Shown here: positions 9,926 through 21,654 of the stretch, in pieces
How positions within the stretch are numbered: the first letter of the stretch is position 1
Layout of the letters: the number at the start of each line of letters is the position of its first letter
Source: Babesia bovis T2Bo
Lineage: Eukaryota > Apicomplexa > Aconoidasida > Piroplasmida > Babesiidae
Reading direction: 5' to 3'
Assembly (NCBI RefSeq): GCF_000165395.2
Contig: NW_026261572.1
Location: 434,001-498,000 of the forward strand
DNA length: 64,000 nt
Position numbers and translations under genes: made by a program
The notes under the pieces: model-generated
The model's database searches: none
Seen by the model: only the letters and a program-made list of their open reading frames with translations
What the model was told of the DNA's origin: nothing

Positions 9926-11110
9926 CTATGCCTTAAAGTACGATCTGATGAGCAGGTCAGCCAATTCGGCGTTGGTTGATGCTTTATTTGTGGTTCTTTC
10001 CTGTAGGTATTATATAGAAGAGTGATTAACCTCACCACAAAGTTCTGTAATTTTTCTATCGTTGTATAGCATATTCGTCTTGCTTTTGATGTTTTTGCTT
10101 CTGACATGCGTGGTTTGTCTGGTTGATATATTTAGGAAATATTCCATGCCTACCTCCCTGGTCATGTCGTAGTTGACTCTCTTCTTCACGCAGGTTCACA
10201 TCACTTTCGTGGCCCGTGACAGCTAAGTAGCGCAACAGTTGCACGTAGAATGGCTGTGGGCATATTTCCGTGTACATTATACCATACCTGATCGCTATAA
10301 ATTTCGGATTGTACCAGGGTTTTAGCTTCCTGTGTTCCTAGCTTCTCTTTTAACAGTTCATAACCAATTATCTGTGTTTATGTTAATCATATACGTTGTA
10401 ACATACATTTTCAGGTATATTTGACGGTTTTGCTTGCTTAAGGAATGTATCAGTATTTTCTAGGAAGTGTTTGATTTGCGATGATATGGTCTTGCTTAGC
10501 ACTTTAAATGAGCTATCGATCTGTATCATGGAATTAGATGGGCAGTTAATCATCCACCACAATCGATAGCTATCTCGTCATGTTAGATATAAAAGTCATT
10601 TTAATGGGTTTGTGGCGTATGTTATGTACCATAGGTGCATTGAGTCACGTAGCTAAGCATACCTTTAGGCTGGTCTTCTGGTTCCAGTGGTCTAATCTCT
10701 GTAATATGCGTTGTCGTACTTTCGGTAATATATCTATACTTGCGAAAGCGTCGCTTTCTTCAATGTGTAGCTGATCTGCATGGAATCTTTCTTTTGGTTT
10801 ATATACACATACCTATAGGCTTTAAATTATTACACAGGTATAATAGTATACGACCTAGATCACGTTGTATTTGTGGGATATATTCATTTGTACTTTCTTC
10901 TTGTGATATATTATCGTTTTCGATATATTTAAGCATCCATGGGTGTGGCCATCGTGCGAGGTAGCTTGAGCACTTTTGCAGCTGGATGCGCACCTTAATC
11001 AAGTTGACATATGTTTCTGTTTGTTTTTTAACTGCTTTTACCTTGTTGTCATTTTGTTTTACATTCTTCTTCATCTTATATTGTGTTTTACCCTTGAATA
11101 TTTTTTCCAT
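9926..11110 (-). CDS. AATF/BFR2-type ribosome biogenesis factor (TRAUB domain)
   Basis: Seven exons: 11110-10813, 10775-10663, 10520-10407, 10371-10288, 10253-10154, 10100-10036 and 10000-9926, giving 282 residues. AATF/Bfr2 works in the nucleolus in small-subunit pre-rRNA processing. Family features are LIKVRIQLQKCSSYLARWPH in the N-terminal helical domain, FYVQLLRYLA (compare FYHQLLRELIE), and SKARRICYTTIEKLQNFV followed by ELADLLIRSYFKA, which match the C-terminal TRAUB block order. The usual long acidic N-terminus is missing. It is head-to-head with NEMF across 87 nt. Confidence 0.82.
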
Positions 11111-11197
11111 CACTGGTGCCCGACGTGTTTGTAAGGCAGTATTTGTGTTTCATTACAACATCCAATGTAACTTATATGTAACTATCATTGGTTTGCG

Positions 11198-14100
11198 ATG
11201 GTGCGTGAGCGTTTAAATGCCGTAGACGTGGCTGCTGTTGTTGGTAACCTTCGTAGTCAGATTCTTGATTATAATTTGGTTAACATATACGATGTTACAA
11301 GTCGAGTTTATGTATTGAAGTTTTCCCGTAACGAGGACAAGCGTTTCGTTTTGTTTGAAATCGGTCATCGGATTCATACAACTCAATTTTTGCGCACTAC
11401 TGATAAATTACCTTCTAATTTCAATGTTAAGGTAAGTCTCCTGGAGTGAGTCGTTCCTTTATTCGTATCAATACCTGCTCTCATATCATTACAGCTTCGT
11501 AAGCATTTGCGTACTCGGAAGCTTCGCGGCATATATCAGATAGCTCAGGACAGGGTTGTTGACTTTACTTTTAGTTCCGGGGAGTATGCTTATCATTTGA
11601 TAGTCCAATTGTTTTTACCTGGCAATGTCTATTTAACTGACTATTCGTATAAGGTTTTAACGGTACTGCGTCCTCAGAATGCTGGTGATTCGTTTTTCCG
11701 CGTTGGTGAGACTTACGGCATCCCTGAGGCCAGTGTACCATGGAACATTCCGGTATCACCGGCTGTGATTGATGGGATACTATCCGGTATGGGCCACGGC
11801 AATGTTGACGCTTCTAATTCTCAGAAGAAGGTCACCAATTCTCGTGGGAAGCCAGAAACCGGCGATAGTAGCAAACAGTCAATCGTGAACGGATCTGACC
11901 AAGGTGACTATTTAGACATAGGATCGGAGTTCAAGGACCGGAGCGTCAGCATGCTATTGAAGTTGATATTCCCCAGTGTAACATTACGCATGATGCGTTA
12001 CGCCTTGGTAAAGGCCATTGGGGCTGATATTTGCGATTCCGATGTATCAGCTGTGGAATCAAGTACTATATACACTGCCGTGGAGGCACTGAGATCCACT
12101 TTGGATTCACTATCTAATCCCGTGAATCTTAACCTCGGTTACCTTTACAAGAAAGGCACTGAATATGAGGACTTTGGCTGCTTTGACTATGGCGACGGTT
12201 GGGAGCGTTTTGATGACTTTAACATGGCTCTGGACGCCTACTTCACTAAATCTGAGTTGCGCAAAATCGAGCGCAAGGAGCAGCCAAAGAAGCCAATAAA
12301 GTTGCAGAAGATCAAAGATGACCAGAACCGTCGTGAACTAGAGCGTGAGCGTGAGGTACATCGCCTGGGTGTATCCATTGCTTTGGTTGAGGGGCATCGT
12401 GACACCTTTGATACGGTTCTAGACTTAATGCGTAGTTTGGTTGCTTCTGGTGCCTCGTGGCAGGAGATTACAGACCAATTATCTCGTCAGCGTGACTCTG
12501 GTCATTTATTGGCTAGGCACATTCGCTCTGTTAACATTCCCGACCGTCGTGTTGATGTATGTCTGCCCAATGACGACCCTGGGTACTACACTAACGTTAC
12601 ATCTATGGGTGACAAACGCAACAAGCGTGGTTCTAAGAAGTCTCAATCGAGTGATCAATTTGATGACACCAGTGTAACCCTTGATTACGGTTTAACATGT
12701 TTTCAAAACCTTGAGATAATGTACTCTCAGAAGAAGCGTATGGCGGAGAAGCTTGAGCGTACTCGTGCGGGTCACCAATTTGCTTTGAAGCGTGTTGATC
12801 GTGAGAAGGAGAAGCAGGTTAAATCTCGTGGTGACCGCAACGTATCACTGGTCAAGGTTCGTAAGCGCATGTGGTTTGAGAAGTTTCACTGGTTTATTAC
12901 TAGTGATGGCTTCCTAGTTCTTGGTGGTCGTGACTCTACGCAGAACGAGTTACTTGTTAAACGTTACTTGACCAAGGGTGATCTTTATTTTCATGCTGAC
13001 GTGCATGGTGCTGCAAGTTGTATACTAAAGAATCCCAGTGGCAATGCTGAATCGTTTCCAAACACTATAGACGAGGCTGCTTGTTTCTCTTTATGTTTAA
13101 GTTCTGCCTGGAGTCAGAAAATGGTAGTTCCTGCTTGGTGGGTACATCACCACCAGGTATCTCGTTCAGCACCTTCTGGTGAGTATTTACCTCACGGTAG
13201 TTTCATGATTCGTGGTAAGAAGAACTACGTTCAGCCTCAGCGTCTTGAGATGGCTATTGGTGTGGTATTCCACATAGAAGTTCCGGATATTGATGAAGAG
13301 GAAGTGGAGGCACCTGCTGGCCCCGATACTGAGGATGCACCTCAAGACGTTGAATCCGATGAGAGTGACGCATCACTTACTGTTGATGACCTCATTGGGC
13401 ATGGTGAGGAACCCGTTGTTAACGATGACGTCGTGATGTCAGACGAAAGTCCATCAAGTGACGATGACATGCTTGAAAATAAGCGTGTGGTTAGGTTTAA
13501 TTTGGATAACGACACTGAGCCAAAGGAGCGTGTTGGTAATTTCCATTTACTTCGTAAGGGTACTGGGTACCCCTGTACTGGGTTTAATCCTGATGACTTA
13601 GCTGAGAAGCTATCTGCATTAGGTCTCATTGACCCTGATGACACCGACTCACCTGAGAGCCACGTACGTTTCATAGAGCCTGACAAGCCCATTCACATTC
13701 CTGAGGCCGTTGAACGTCTTCGCAAGCGTTTACCTACTGGTATAATAGCTCCTAAGAAACCTCGTGGTCCATCTCGCTTAGCTCGTGTTAAGGCTGCTAA
13801 GGCTCGCAAGAAGTACGGTGACGACGATGAGGAGATTCAGCAGTTACGCTGTCAGCTAACTGGCTCAAGGCTGCTTAAGTCAGGTATTGACACACCTGTT
13901 GTGGAGCCCGTGCCAGAAGAATCCTTGCAGCCCAAGCCTGTATTCCAACGTCAAGCAATACAGCCATTGGATGATCGTGAGTTGTCATCGCATATGCGTC
14001 AGTTACGTGCGTTATCAAAATCACCTTCTGAGGGTGATGTCATCTTAAGTGCTATTCCTATGTGCGCTCCTTACGGTGCTTTGAAATCACATCCGTACCA

Positions 14101-14281
14101 TTTGAAATTAGTTCCTGGTAACAATAAGAAGGGTGCCATTGCATCTCAGGCACTGAGTCACTTTTTGAAGGTTGATGAGTCGAAATCTCCTTTTATCAAG
14201 TTGATAACTACGGATCAATTTGCTTTGACTTTGATAGAGAACTGTAAGGTTCCCGGTCTTTCTGGAAATTCCAAGCGTTAG
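11198..14281 (+). CDS. NEMF/RQC2-type ribosome quality control factor (NFACT protein)
   Basis: Two exons, 11198-11431 and 11495-14281, separated by a 63-nt intron, give 1006 residues. NEMF/Rqc2 recognises stalled 60S-peptidyl-tRNA, recruits Listerin/Ltn1 and drives C-terminal tailing. The N-terminus ([16 protein letters not shown], then NVYDV-like [12 protein letters not shown]) is the NFACT-N domain. An Arg/Lys/Glu-rich coiled-coil region follows. The NFACT-R domain lies near residues 530-645 ([17 protein letters not shown], then [11 protein letters not shown]). A strongly acidic Asp/Glu linker at about 672-745 precedes the NFACT-C region, which ends near 1006. Confidence 0.93.
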
Positions 14282-14991
14282 GGTAGTTTATGCTAATTCA
14301 GACACTTTCGATACTTAATGTTCATTCAGTATGTGTGAGTACGTATGTTGTAATTGCTGGTATGATTAAAGGTTGCCATCGGAATACTGAATCTAGACAG
14401 CTTAGGTACAACACGTTACCTACCTAGCAATGCCATTACGTAAGATGTAGAGTATTTATCTGATCAAACTAGACACTGGCACCACGATATATGTAGCACT
14501 GACACTAAACTACAGTTTCAATATGTTGAAGGAAACTCCCAGTAGAGTTTGACTCCACGTAGGCCACTTAAGCACTTGGCGGTGTATAGAGCCATATATA
14601 AATCATTATCTAGGCCTAGGAGTGACAGGAATACACTAATGTTGTTTATAGACATCAGTTTTATACTATGTGTATAGCGTCGTTCCTGGAATGTGGTACC
14701 ACGTTGTGTAAACCACTGGTGAATAGACACCGCTGTGTATCTTCAAATCTTGCAATTTGATTGGTTTATTAAAGTTTAAAATGTATGCTGTAGCTTAGCA
14801 GTCTACATATAGAATACTTGCATATCGTAGCGTGCATTGTTTGTTATCTACGTATATTGTATGTGTTGATTGGCTTTTTGGCCAATATATGTAATATATT
14901 GTTACACACCTATAGGCATGTGTTTATTAACTATGATCTATAGAGTGATTTTGGTATCAGGGTGCTATCTGTGACGTCAATATTAGCGACG
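14282..14991. other. 710-nt intergenic region with one doubtful small ORF
   Basis: This stretch lies between two plus-strand genes. A minus-strand frame at 14730-14518 encodes up to 70 residues, with a compositionally plausible segment ending GVKLYWEFPSTY, but it lacks a convincing ATG and partner exon. Otherwise I see only T-rich sequence that would carry the 3' end of NEMF and the promoter of the next gene. Confidence 0.35.
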
Positions 14992-17900
14992 ATGTCGCCT
15001 ATTGCGTTATCCCGTGAGCACAGTGATGAGTTGTCAGGTAATTCGGATATTTCGATCGTTTGTTTGGATGTGTTACGTGTAGAAGATTTTGATGACCCGG
15101 GTCGTAGTGATCCTACTGAGTTTGTTGCTGGATTGATCAGAATATCACCTCTTCAATATCGGAGTCTTGATTCGGTTACTGATTCTAGTTTATACTTATT
15201 CCCATTACATCGCAAAGATGATGTCAAATCGTGGTTTATATCATCTCGTGCTTCTGGTATTGGTCGGCTACCCCGTCGTCGTACTAGTCGTACCTCTATT
15301 CCTACTGATTTATGGTCATTGCAGCACAAGTCTCGTGTGATAGCTGCGTCGTGGAACCATGCTACTGCTAGTTATTCTAACAAGTTATTGGTATCTATAA
15401 CTCATGACATGTTAGCTCACATTTGGCGTATTGGCCCATCACCGTCATCATATTCTATGTTAGTCCAGGTAGACATCGGTGAGCGTTCATTTGGCCCTGG
15501 CATCCGTTGTTGTTGGATTGGCATGGACATTAGTGTTTACGGCACGGTTTTTACGGATAAGGAGTACATCATATTCCACGAATTATCCGATGATATGCAA
15601 TATACGTCTGTCACTGGTGGTGACAAGCCAGTTCCTTGTAGTTTTGAGGGATCTGATTCTCCTTGTTCGGCACATCGTCAGCATTTTAAGATATTTGCTA
15701 TTCACGGCATTAATTCCGTTAGTGGCAAAGTTGATGCTTGTTGTATGTTAAGTCACCAGGATATGTTTTTGCCTATATACATTAGTGATTTAAAATCTGC
15801 TGATATTTGTGGTCATACTATGCGTTCTGGTGTGGTGACATTATATGCTGCTGACAGTTTACGTCCTAACAAGGTAGTTCCTCGTTGTAGTTTCCAGATG
15901 AGTCGTTGGATAACTATGACATCTCGTAGTATAACTCCGCCTATTACTGATGATTTTCATGATGATGTTCTTGGATCTCAGGTAGCTCTTGGTTTACACA
16001 AGTTCGTTCCACCGTGTACTATAGACGTTGTTAGCGAGTTGGGTCTCAGCGTCCAGTTAATTTTGACCCCGTGTGATTTATTTTTAAAAGACTGCAACTT
16101 ATCTTCTGGTGACAATGTTGTTGGTTTGGTTGGTCGATATTTATGTCATGCATATTCTCCTCAATTCATTAGATCTTCAATTCCTGGCTTTAAATCACTC
16201 CGTAGTTCTGATGAGGTTGTTTTAGAGCGTTTCCGATCTTCCAAGAGCTTATCTATTGTTGAGCACATCTACAACAATGAGTGGTTTTTAGCATTTCTAT
16301 TGTACAAGACTGGCAGACTCGAGTTATATCGTGCCATTTGTTACAACCATGCTATATGTCAGCGTACTGCGGTATCACTACCTGATGTCTGTGAAGTCCT
16401 TGGTCTCAAGGTTCTGAAGCGTGCTGATTCTATTTTGTTGGCTGCTTTCGTCCATGACAAGGACGGCAGCACCCAGTTTGCTATATACAATTGGACTGTA
16501 AACTCCATTACCCTGGAGTCATCATGGCCATTTACCCTGCATGGCCACCAGATAATACAGGAATTTCTTCAATGGTATCCGGGCGGCCCGTTCTACTTGA
16601 TAAGTTCCTGTATAATGGACGGATGCAATGCGATCCAAGGCAAACTTCACGTGTACCTGGTAATGGATTCCCGTATGGCCCACTTTCTGAGCATTGACAA
16701 CGGTGACCTTTATGACGCCTTCTTGGGGGAGACTCTATCCATTCAGGCTTGCGTTGGTGCTGATCGTTATTCCTTGGTTAACGACAGGCTGGAGTCCTTT
16801 ATGGGTGACCGTGTGGTGTCCGTTTCTATATCTGACGGTTCTGACTCAATGGCTGACCCTTTACCTATATACCATCCCAGGTACTTCAAGGTATTCACAG
16901 AACTAGGTATGCGTCGGTTTGTTGATGAGCTAGTCCACAGTCTCGTGTGTCTGTATAGAGACTTTTTGCGATTATTACAGGACACCAGTTCATGTTCCGT
17001 TTCAGCAGGTTCTCTTTATGCCTGTGACTGCGTTATTGCTAAGGTCCGTCATTTGGATCTATTCCGTGAATTTGACCGTCAGCATACATTACGGTTCTTA
17101 TATACCTTTTCTACCTTAATTCAATGTGATCCCAGTCACCTGATTGGTGAGGTCTATACAGCTCCTCCAATGGATTTCCAGGATACAGTACCGCTTAATG
17201 AGTTATTACTTTATCTCCAGCACTTGCGCATGCCAGGCCTCGCTTGGGATGAGCAGATTGAACTCATGAGAGTCATTGAGGGTCTGCGTCCAAAGGACTT
17301 TAGCGATTACTTTGGTGCTGCTAAACGTGTACCTGAGACTGTTGGATCTGGTGCTGATACTTTATCTAACTTTTTACGTATGACTGAGCCCATGCCGTCG
17401 GTTGACACTACTGTTGACTTGGGTATAGACTTCCGGATATCACTGGACCCTGAGGTTACCGAGGATACTGGGCATGTATCCTCGGTTAATATTGCTTGCC
17501 CCCTAGTTCGTAAAGCCCAGCATTTGGTTAAATCCGGTGAAGACGAGCGCACTGTGACAATGTGGCGGCAGAATGACAAGCTTGTGGGTTTAGTATTACC
17601 CCCGAGGATAACTAGTGACTGCTTATGCCTAAGTCGCTGTGTTGACTACATTAAATATGGTCATGCTGATGAGAACCATTTGGTTTGGGCTGTATTGTAT
17701 CGTGACGACCATAATTTGTTTAGTATCATGACTCAGATGATGGACACTGGTGACGACCTTGCTTTATGTCGCAACATGTTATCCATTATGAAGCACGTTG
17801 GCCTTGGCTACTGGCTTAGTACTGCATCTTCCCTGGATACATTTTGTGGTATCCTCGAGCGTGGTTTCCGTAAACTCATAGCTGTAACTGACAGTGGTTG

Positions 17901-20900
17901 TGGAGTTGAGGTATTTGATGAGTTTGGTTTATGGTCCATAGTTCGTGGTAAGACTATGGTATACGCCTGCGTGTTGAAGGCCAAGGGATTTCAGAAATTG
18001 GGTGAATTTTTATGTAACGACTTTTCTGAGGACAGGTGGTCTAACGCTGCTGTTAAGAATTCGTATGCTTTAATAGCTCAGAAGCGTTACTTGCTTGCTA
18101 TTGGATTCCTTGTTCTTGCTGGTCGCATGACTGATGCTGTTGATGTATGTTTCCAGTATTTATATGACGCTCAGTTGGCATGTCTTCTTTGTCGTATTCG
18201 TGGTTTCAGTCTGGAGTATGCCTTAGGTCAGATGCAGCCATCTCGTGTAAGGGACGTCCTGGAGTATAAGCTAAGCTCTAAGCGTGGCACTCCCATAGAC
18301 GTTGAGACTGTTGAGCACTTGGTATATTACCTTTATATGTCAATTCGTTTTGGTCAGGATGACTGTGATCGTATGGTTACCACAGTTCGGCAATGTGCAT
18401 CTCAATATCGTGTTTCTGGGATGCCAGCGGTAGCATGGGCTTTAGATTCCTTATTCTTGGTTGACAAGGCTACTTCATGGCGTCCATTTGTATGTCGTGC
18501 TACTTTACGATATCTACTGCGTGAGCCTAGTTTCTCAGCTTTACAGGACTGTCTCAGTGTGTTACATGAACTTTGTGGCGAGAAGATACACCATGTTGGC
18601 AGTAACGTGTCTAACTATGGCAGTGACCGTTGTGACCGTGGTTTGAGTGACATTCGTGTAACTATTAGTGATCTTGACGTCGAATTCCCTGAGGAAGTCT
18701 TGATATTCCCTGAGTCCAATGGTTCTCCCATGGGTATTGGTGATTTGCATGGTTTCCAGTTACACTTGATAACACTGGTGACTGCCCTAAGGTCGCGTTA
18801 CAGTCTTGATGGTGCTACATACTGTTCCCTGGGGAAGACTTGGCTATCACATGAGGTTTTCAATCGCATCTGGTCGATGCCCAATTACTTTTCCTATTTG
18901 GGCACTGTTTGCATCGGTTTCTTTGAGGGCAACACTACTATTGACGGCAGCAGTTTGTTATGCTTGATTTTACGTGCATTATCTGATGACCATGATGATT
19001 TCAGTTCATGCATTATATTATCCCTGGCATCATTGCTTGCTATAGCTTGCTTTGACCGTGGTGACATGGACCAGATATACGATGCTTGTGTAGGCCAGCT
19101 TGTTGTTTTGAACAGCTTCGTGAACAACCAGGGCTCGGTAGCTCAATTCTGTGCCTGTCTATTACGTACCATCGAGCCGCTATGCTTCGGTGCTCGTCCT
19201 CGTGTTCTTGAGCCTCAGTGCATCAATGTATTGAGCCACATTGACAATTCTCCTAAGCATACCTTCTTTGGTATATGCGTTGGCACTGCTATTCTAGAGA
19301 CCTTGCTTGGTATATGTCGAAGCTGGATATACAAGGGTGCGGAGCACGCTGATTCTGTAGCTCAGACCTGGATTGACCATATCTTGTACTCCGCATCTCG
19401 TTATTTGCATAAAGTGGTGAAGCCTGAGATAATTGAGGATGCTCTTGGTGCTGCTGGCATTGCCTATTCCATGTTATCCTTGCGTTTGGGTATCGACACT
19501 CCTGTTGAATTCCAGGTTGATGACAAGGAGCTTCGTGTATATGATTCATTTTTAGATCGTTACGTCGCTTCTGTTTACGGTCCTGAATTCGAGAAGTTGT
19601 GGCGTTTTCTTCAGTGTGGTTTGCGTACAGCTAGTGTATTCAGTCGTCACGTTCGTTTGGGCCCTTCAGTGTCCAATGCTGTCACTGAGGACCACTACAA
19701 ATCAATGTCTGTTGAATTTCAGGGCAACGTCGACGTTGGCATAAAGCCATCGCCATTACTTATCCCACTGAGTTCCATGTTCACCACACCTCAGATGTGG
19801 AACCAGGAGTTTGTATCAGCTCAGGCTCGTATTCATGGTAAGCAAAGCCCGCGTAGCGATGCCAATTGTGACATTGCGGTGCTGGATGCACTTCGTGCGT
19901 TACTCTTCAAGGCTTTGCATAACTTCAAGGGTAAACTTGTATCTACTTTATACTCTATGTTGAGCACTACTTTATATGAGGATCTGAAGGGCTTGACATG
20001 CAGTACTATGATAGGTCCCGTGCTGAATGATTTTTACATGTTGGCTATGCTTAATATTCCTGTATCTAGTAAACTATCAAGTTTATCAGAGGAGTTGTCA
20101 AGTACTGTTGAGACTGTTCTTTATTCTGCTATAAACGGCACTCGTGCCGTTGGTCCTTCATATGCGCTTTATGTGAAGCTAGTGCGCATAATGTATGTAT
20201 ATTGCAAGAACCACTTGGAGAGTGTCTATTCCATGAAGCGTGTATCTCGTCTTAGTGTGTTTGCTGGTAAGGTTTACAATTACTTCCATCATTGTAACGA
20301 CAAGGACCATTACGTCAGCGGCAGTGCTGGTGGCATTTGTGGTCATCCCAGGTTACCCCTATATGCTGTAGTTTATGGTGAGAACCAGGGTGGTCAGATG
20401 CCGGCGTACAATGTATCAATTCAGCATCCCATATCTGTGATGAGCGGCTATCGTGATGCAGTGGGTGAGGGTACTCAGGAACACTGCTGTGAGGACATCC
20501 TTTATGACCGTGTAACTGGCAAGCGTCTTAATGTTGGCCAGGGTTCGGTTTTTGGTGAGTTATCTAGTCTTGCTTGGTCTGGTGACTGGTTATCTGTTCT
20601 TGACCGTAACGGCTGGCTTTTGATATACAACACTAGGAACATGGTCCATATGAACGGTGAGGACGCTGATATCGCTATTCCATCTATTTTCTTTAGACCT
20701 CACATGTCTGCCACTGGGTTAAGTTGGCTTTCTGAATCTTACATCGCAACTGTTGGCTGTGGCATATCGCAAGATGCGATGACTGCTAATGTCATTGTGA
20801 TCGACACTCGTCAGGGTGACATATCTCCTGCGGTTTCAACATCCTTTGGTAAGGAGCACAGTTCGGCATCTATGGAGCTTTTGGATAACTCTAGTTCTGT

Positions 20901-21582
20901 GCGTAATGAAACCGATCACATAACGCGTGCGGTCACTGAGCATCGTCACCCCTGTGTTTGCATTTGGGACCTCGTGGACGTCCACAGGAACAACTGTCCC
21001 AAGCTCAAGGTTATTTTGGCCAATAGCTCTAACATCCCTCATTCCATATTCAACAAGAAGAAGCACAGCGTTGCGTTTGTGCGCTTCACTTGTGTATTAT
21101 CTATCCCCAGCGTGCATATGGAGAACCACAGCACTGATTCATTGGACCACGATCTTGTTATTTTCGATTCTGGTGGCAATATGCTATTCTATTCTTCAGC
21201 GGCTCATAAGGTAACTGTTACTTGTAGTGCGCACTCTAGTGCCGTTGCTAAATGCTTCTATGTGAATGACCACATAGTTGCTGTATCTCAGGAGGGTGCC
21301 ATTGTGATGTACAGGTACAACGGCATTTTCTCCGAGCCCACTCGTGTATTTGAGGGCGTCCCTGAGCCCAAGGCAGCTCCTGTGGAATCAGGTTCTAATG
21401 GCAGTTTAGTTGCTAGCCTTGGTGAGTACCTGGGCATTCGTTTTTCTGATTCTAGTTCTCGTGACCATGGTAATGCATCACTAGGGCCTCGTGAGGTTGT
21501 GGATGCTCAGATAGTCCACGGTCGCTTTCTGGTTCTCACCACTGCTGACGGCAATGCCAGTGTAACTGAGTTGCCCTGTTAG
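14992..21582 (+). CDS. DMXL/Rabconnectin-3 alpha (RAV1)-type V-ATPase assembly regulator
   Basis: A single uninterrupted exon encodes 2196 residues from ATG 14992; the frame is open slightly further upstream but only with a GTG. RAV1/DMXL proteins promote assembly of V1 and V0 sectors of the vacuolar ATPase. WD-type repeats are suggested at the N-terminus (for example VIAASWNHA...VSITHDMLAHIWRI) and again near the C-terminus (SSLAWSGDWLSVLDRNGWLLIYN). The diagnostic Rav1 core is near residues 960-1090: the SYALIAQKRYLLAIGFLVLA segment, then DAVDVC and AQLACLLCRI. Lack of introns over 6.6 kb is striking beside its intron-rich neighbours. Confidence 0.82.
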   Translation: MSPIALSREHSDELSGNSDISIVCLDVLRVEDFDDPGRSDPTEFVAGLIRISPLQYRSLDSVTDSSLYLFPLHRKDDVKSWFISSRASGIGRLPRRRTSRTSIPTDLWSLQHKSRVIAASWNHATASYSNKLLVSITHDMLAHIWRIGPSPSSYSMLVQVDIGERSFGPGIRCCWIGMDISVYGTVFTDKEYIIFHELSDDMQYTSVTGGDKPVPCSFEGSDSPCSAHRQHFKIFAIHGINSVSGKVDACCMLSHQDMFLPIYISDLKSADICGHTMRSGVVTLYAADSLRPNKVVPRCSFQMSRWITMTSRSITPPITDDFHDDVLGSQVALGLHKFVPPCTIDVVSELGLSVQLILTPCDLFLKDCNLSSGDNVVGLVGRYLCHAYSPQFIRSSIPGFKSLRSSDEVVLERFRSSKSLSIVEHIYNNEWFLAFLLYKTGRLELYRAICYNHAICQRTAVSLPDVCEVLGLKVLKRADSILLAAFVHDKDGSTQFAIYNWTVNSITLESSWPFTLHGHQIIQEFLQWYPGGPFYLISSCIMDGCNAIQGKLHVYLVMDSRMAHFLSIDNGDLYDAFLGETLSIQACVGADRYSLVNDRLESFMGDRVVSVSISDGSDSMADPLPIYHPRYFKVFTELGMRRFVDELVHSLVCLYRDFLRLLQDTSSCSVSAGSLYACDCVIAKVRHLDLFREFDRQHTLRFLYTFSTLIQCDPSHLIGEVYTAPPMDFQDTVPLNELLLYLQHLRMPGLAWDEQIELMRVIEGLRPKDFSDYFGAAKRVPETVGSGADTLSNFLRMTEPMPSVDTTVDLGIDFRISLDPEVTEDTGHVSSVNIACPLVRKAQHLVKSGEDERTVTMWRQNDKLVGLVLPPRITSDCLCLSRCVDYIKYGHADENHLVWAVLYRDDHNLFSIMTQMMDTGDDLALCRNMLSIMKHVGLGYWLSTASSLDTFCGILERGFRKLIAVTDSGCGVEVFDEFGLWSIVRGKTMVYACVLKAKGFQKLGEFLCNDFSEDRWSNAAVKNSYALIAQKRYLLAIGFLVLAGRMTDAVDVCFQYLYDAQLACLLCRIRGFSLEYALGQMQPSRVRDVLEYKLSSKRGTPIDVETVEHLVYYLYMSIRFGQDDCDRMVTTVRQCASQYRVSGMPAVAWALDSLFLVDKATSWRPFVCRATLRYLLREPSFSALQDCLSVLHELCGEKIHHVGSNVSNYGSDRCDRGLSDIRVTISDLDVEFPEEVLIFPESNGSPMGIGDLHGFQLHLITLVTALRSRYSLDGATYCSLGKTWLSHEVFNRIWSMPNYFSYLGTVCIGFFEGNTTIDGSSLLCLILRALSDDHDDFSSCIILSLASLLAIACFDRGDMDQIYDACVGQLVVLNSFVNNQGSVAQFCACLLRTIEPLCFGARPRVLEPQCINVLSHIDNSPKHTFFGICVGTAILETLLGICRSWIYKGAEHADSVAQTWIDHILYSASRYLHKVVKPEIIEDALGAAGIAYSMLSLRLGIDTPVEFQVDDKELRVYDSFLDRYVASVYGPEFEKLWRFLQCGLRTASVFSRHVRLGPSVSNAVTEDHYKSMSVEFQGNVDVGIKPSPLLIPLSSMFTTPQMWNQEFVSAQARIHGKQSPRSDANCDIAVLDALRALLFKALHNFKGKLVSTLYSMLSTTLYEDLKGLTCSTMIGPVLNDFYMLAMLNIPVSSKLSSLSEELSSTVETVLYSAINGTRAVGPSYALYVKLVRIMYVYCKNHLESVYSMKRVSRLSVFAGKVYNYFHHCNDKDHYVSGSAGGICGHPRLPLYAVVYGENQGGQMPAYNVSIQHPISVMSGYRDAVGEGTQEHCCEDILYDRVTGKRLNVGQGSVFGELSSLAWSGDWLSVLDRNGWLLIYNTRNMVHMNGEDADIAIPSIFFRPHMSATGLSWLSESYIATVGCGISQDAMTANVIVIDTRQGDISPAVSTSFGKEHSSASMELLDNSSSVRNETDHITRAVTEHRHPCVCIWDLVDVHRNNCPKLKVILANSSNIPHSIFNKKKHSVAFVRFTCVLSIPSVHMENHSTDSLDHDLVIFDSGGNMLFYSSAAHKVTVTCSAHSSAVAKCFYVNDHIVAVSQEGAIVMYRYNGIFSEPTRVFEGVPEPKAAPVESGSNGSLVASLGEYLGIRFSDSSSRDHGNASLGPREVVDAQIVHGRFLVLTTADGNASVTELPC

Positions 21583-21654
21583 TAACTCGTGTTATTAAAT
21601 CTACTATTTATACTTAGGTGCTATTTATAGATAACTGCATTGTTGCCTATAGGT

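Noticed and set aside
14518..14730. Minus-strand 70-codon frame upstream of the DMXL-type gene
   Set aside because: The frame looks protein-like in places but lacks an ATG and a consistent neighbouring exon; not strong enough to call a gene.
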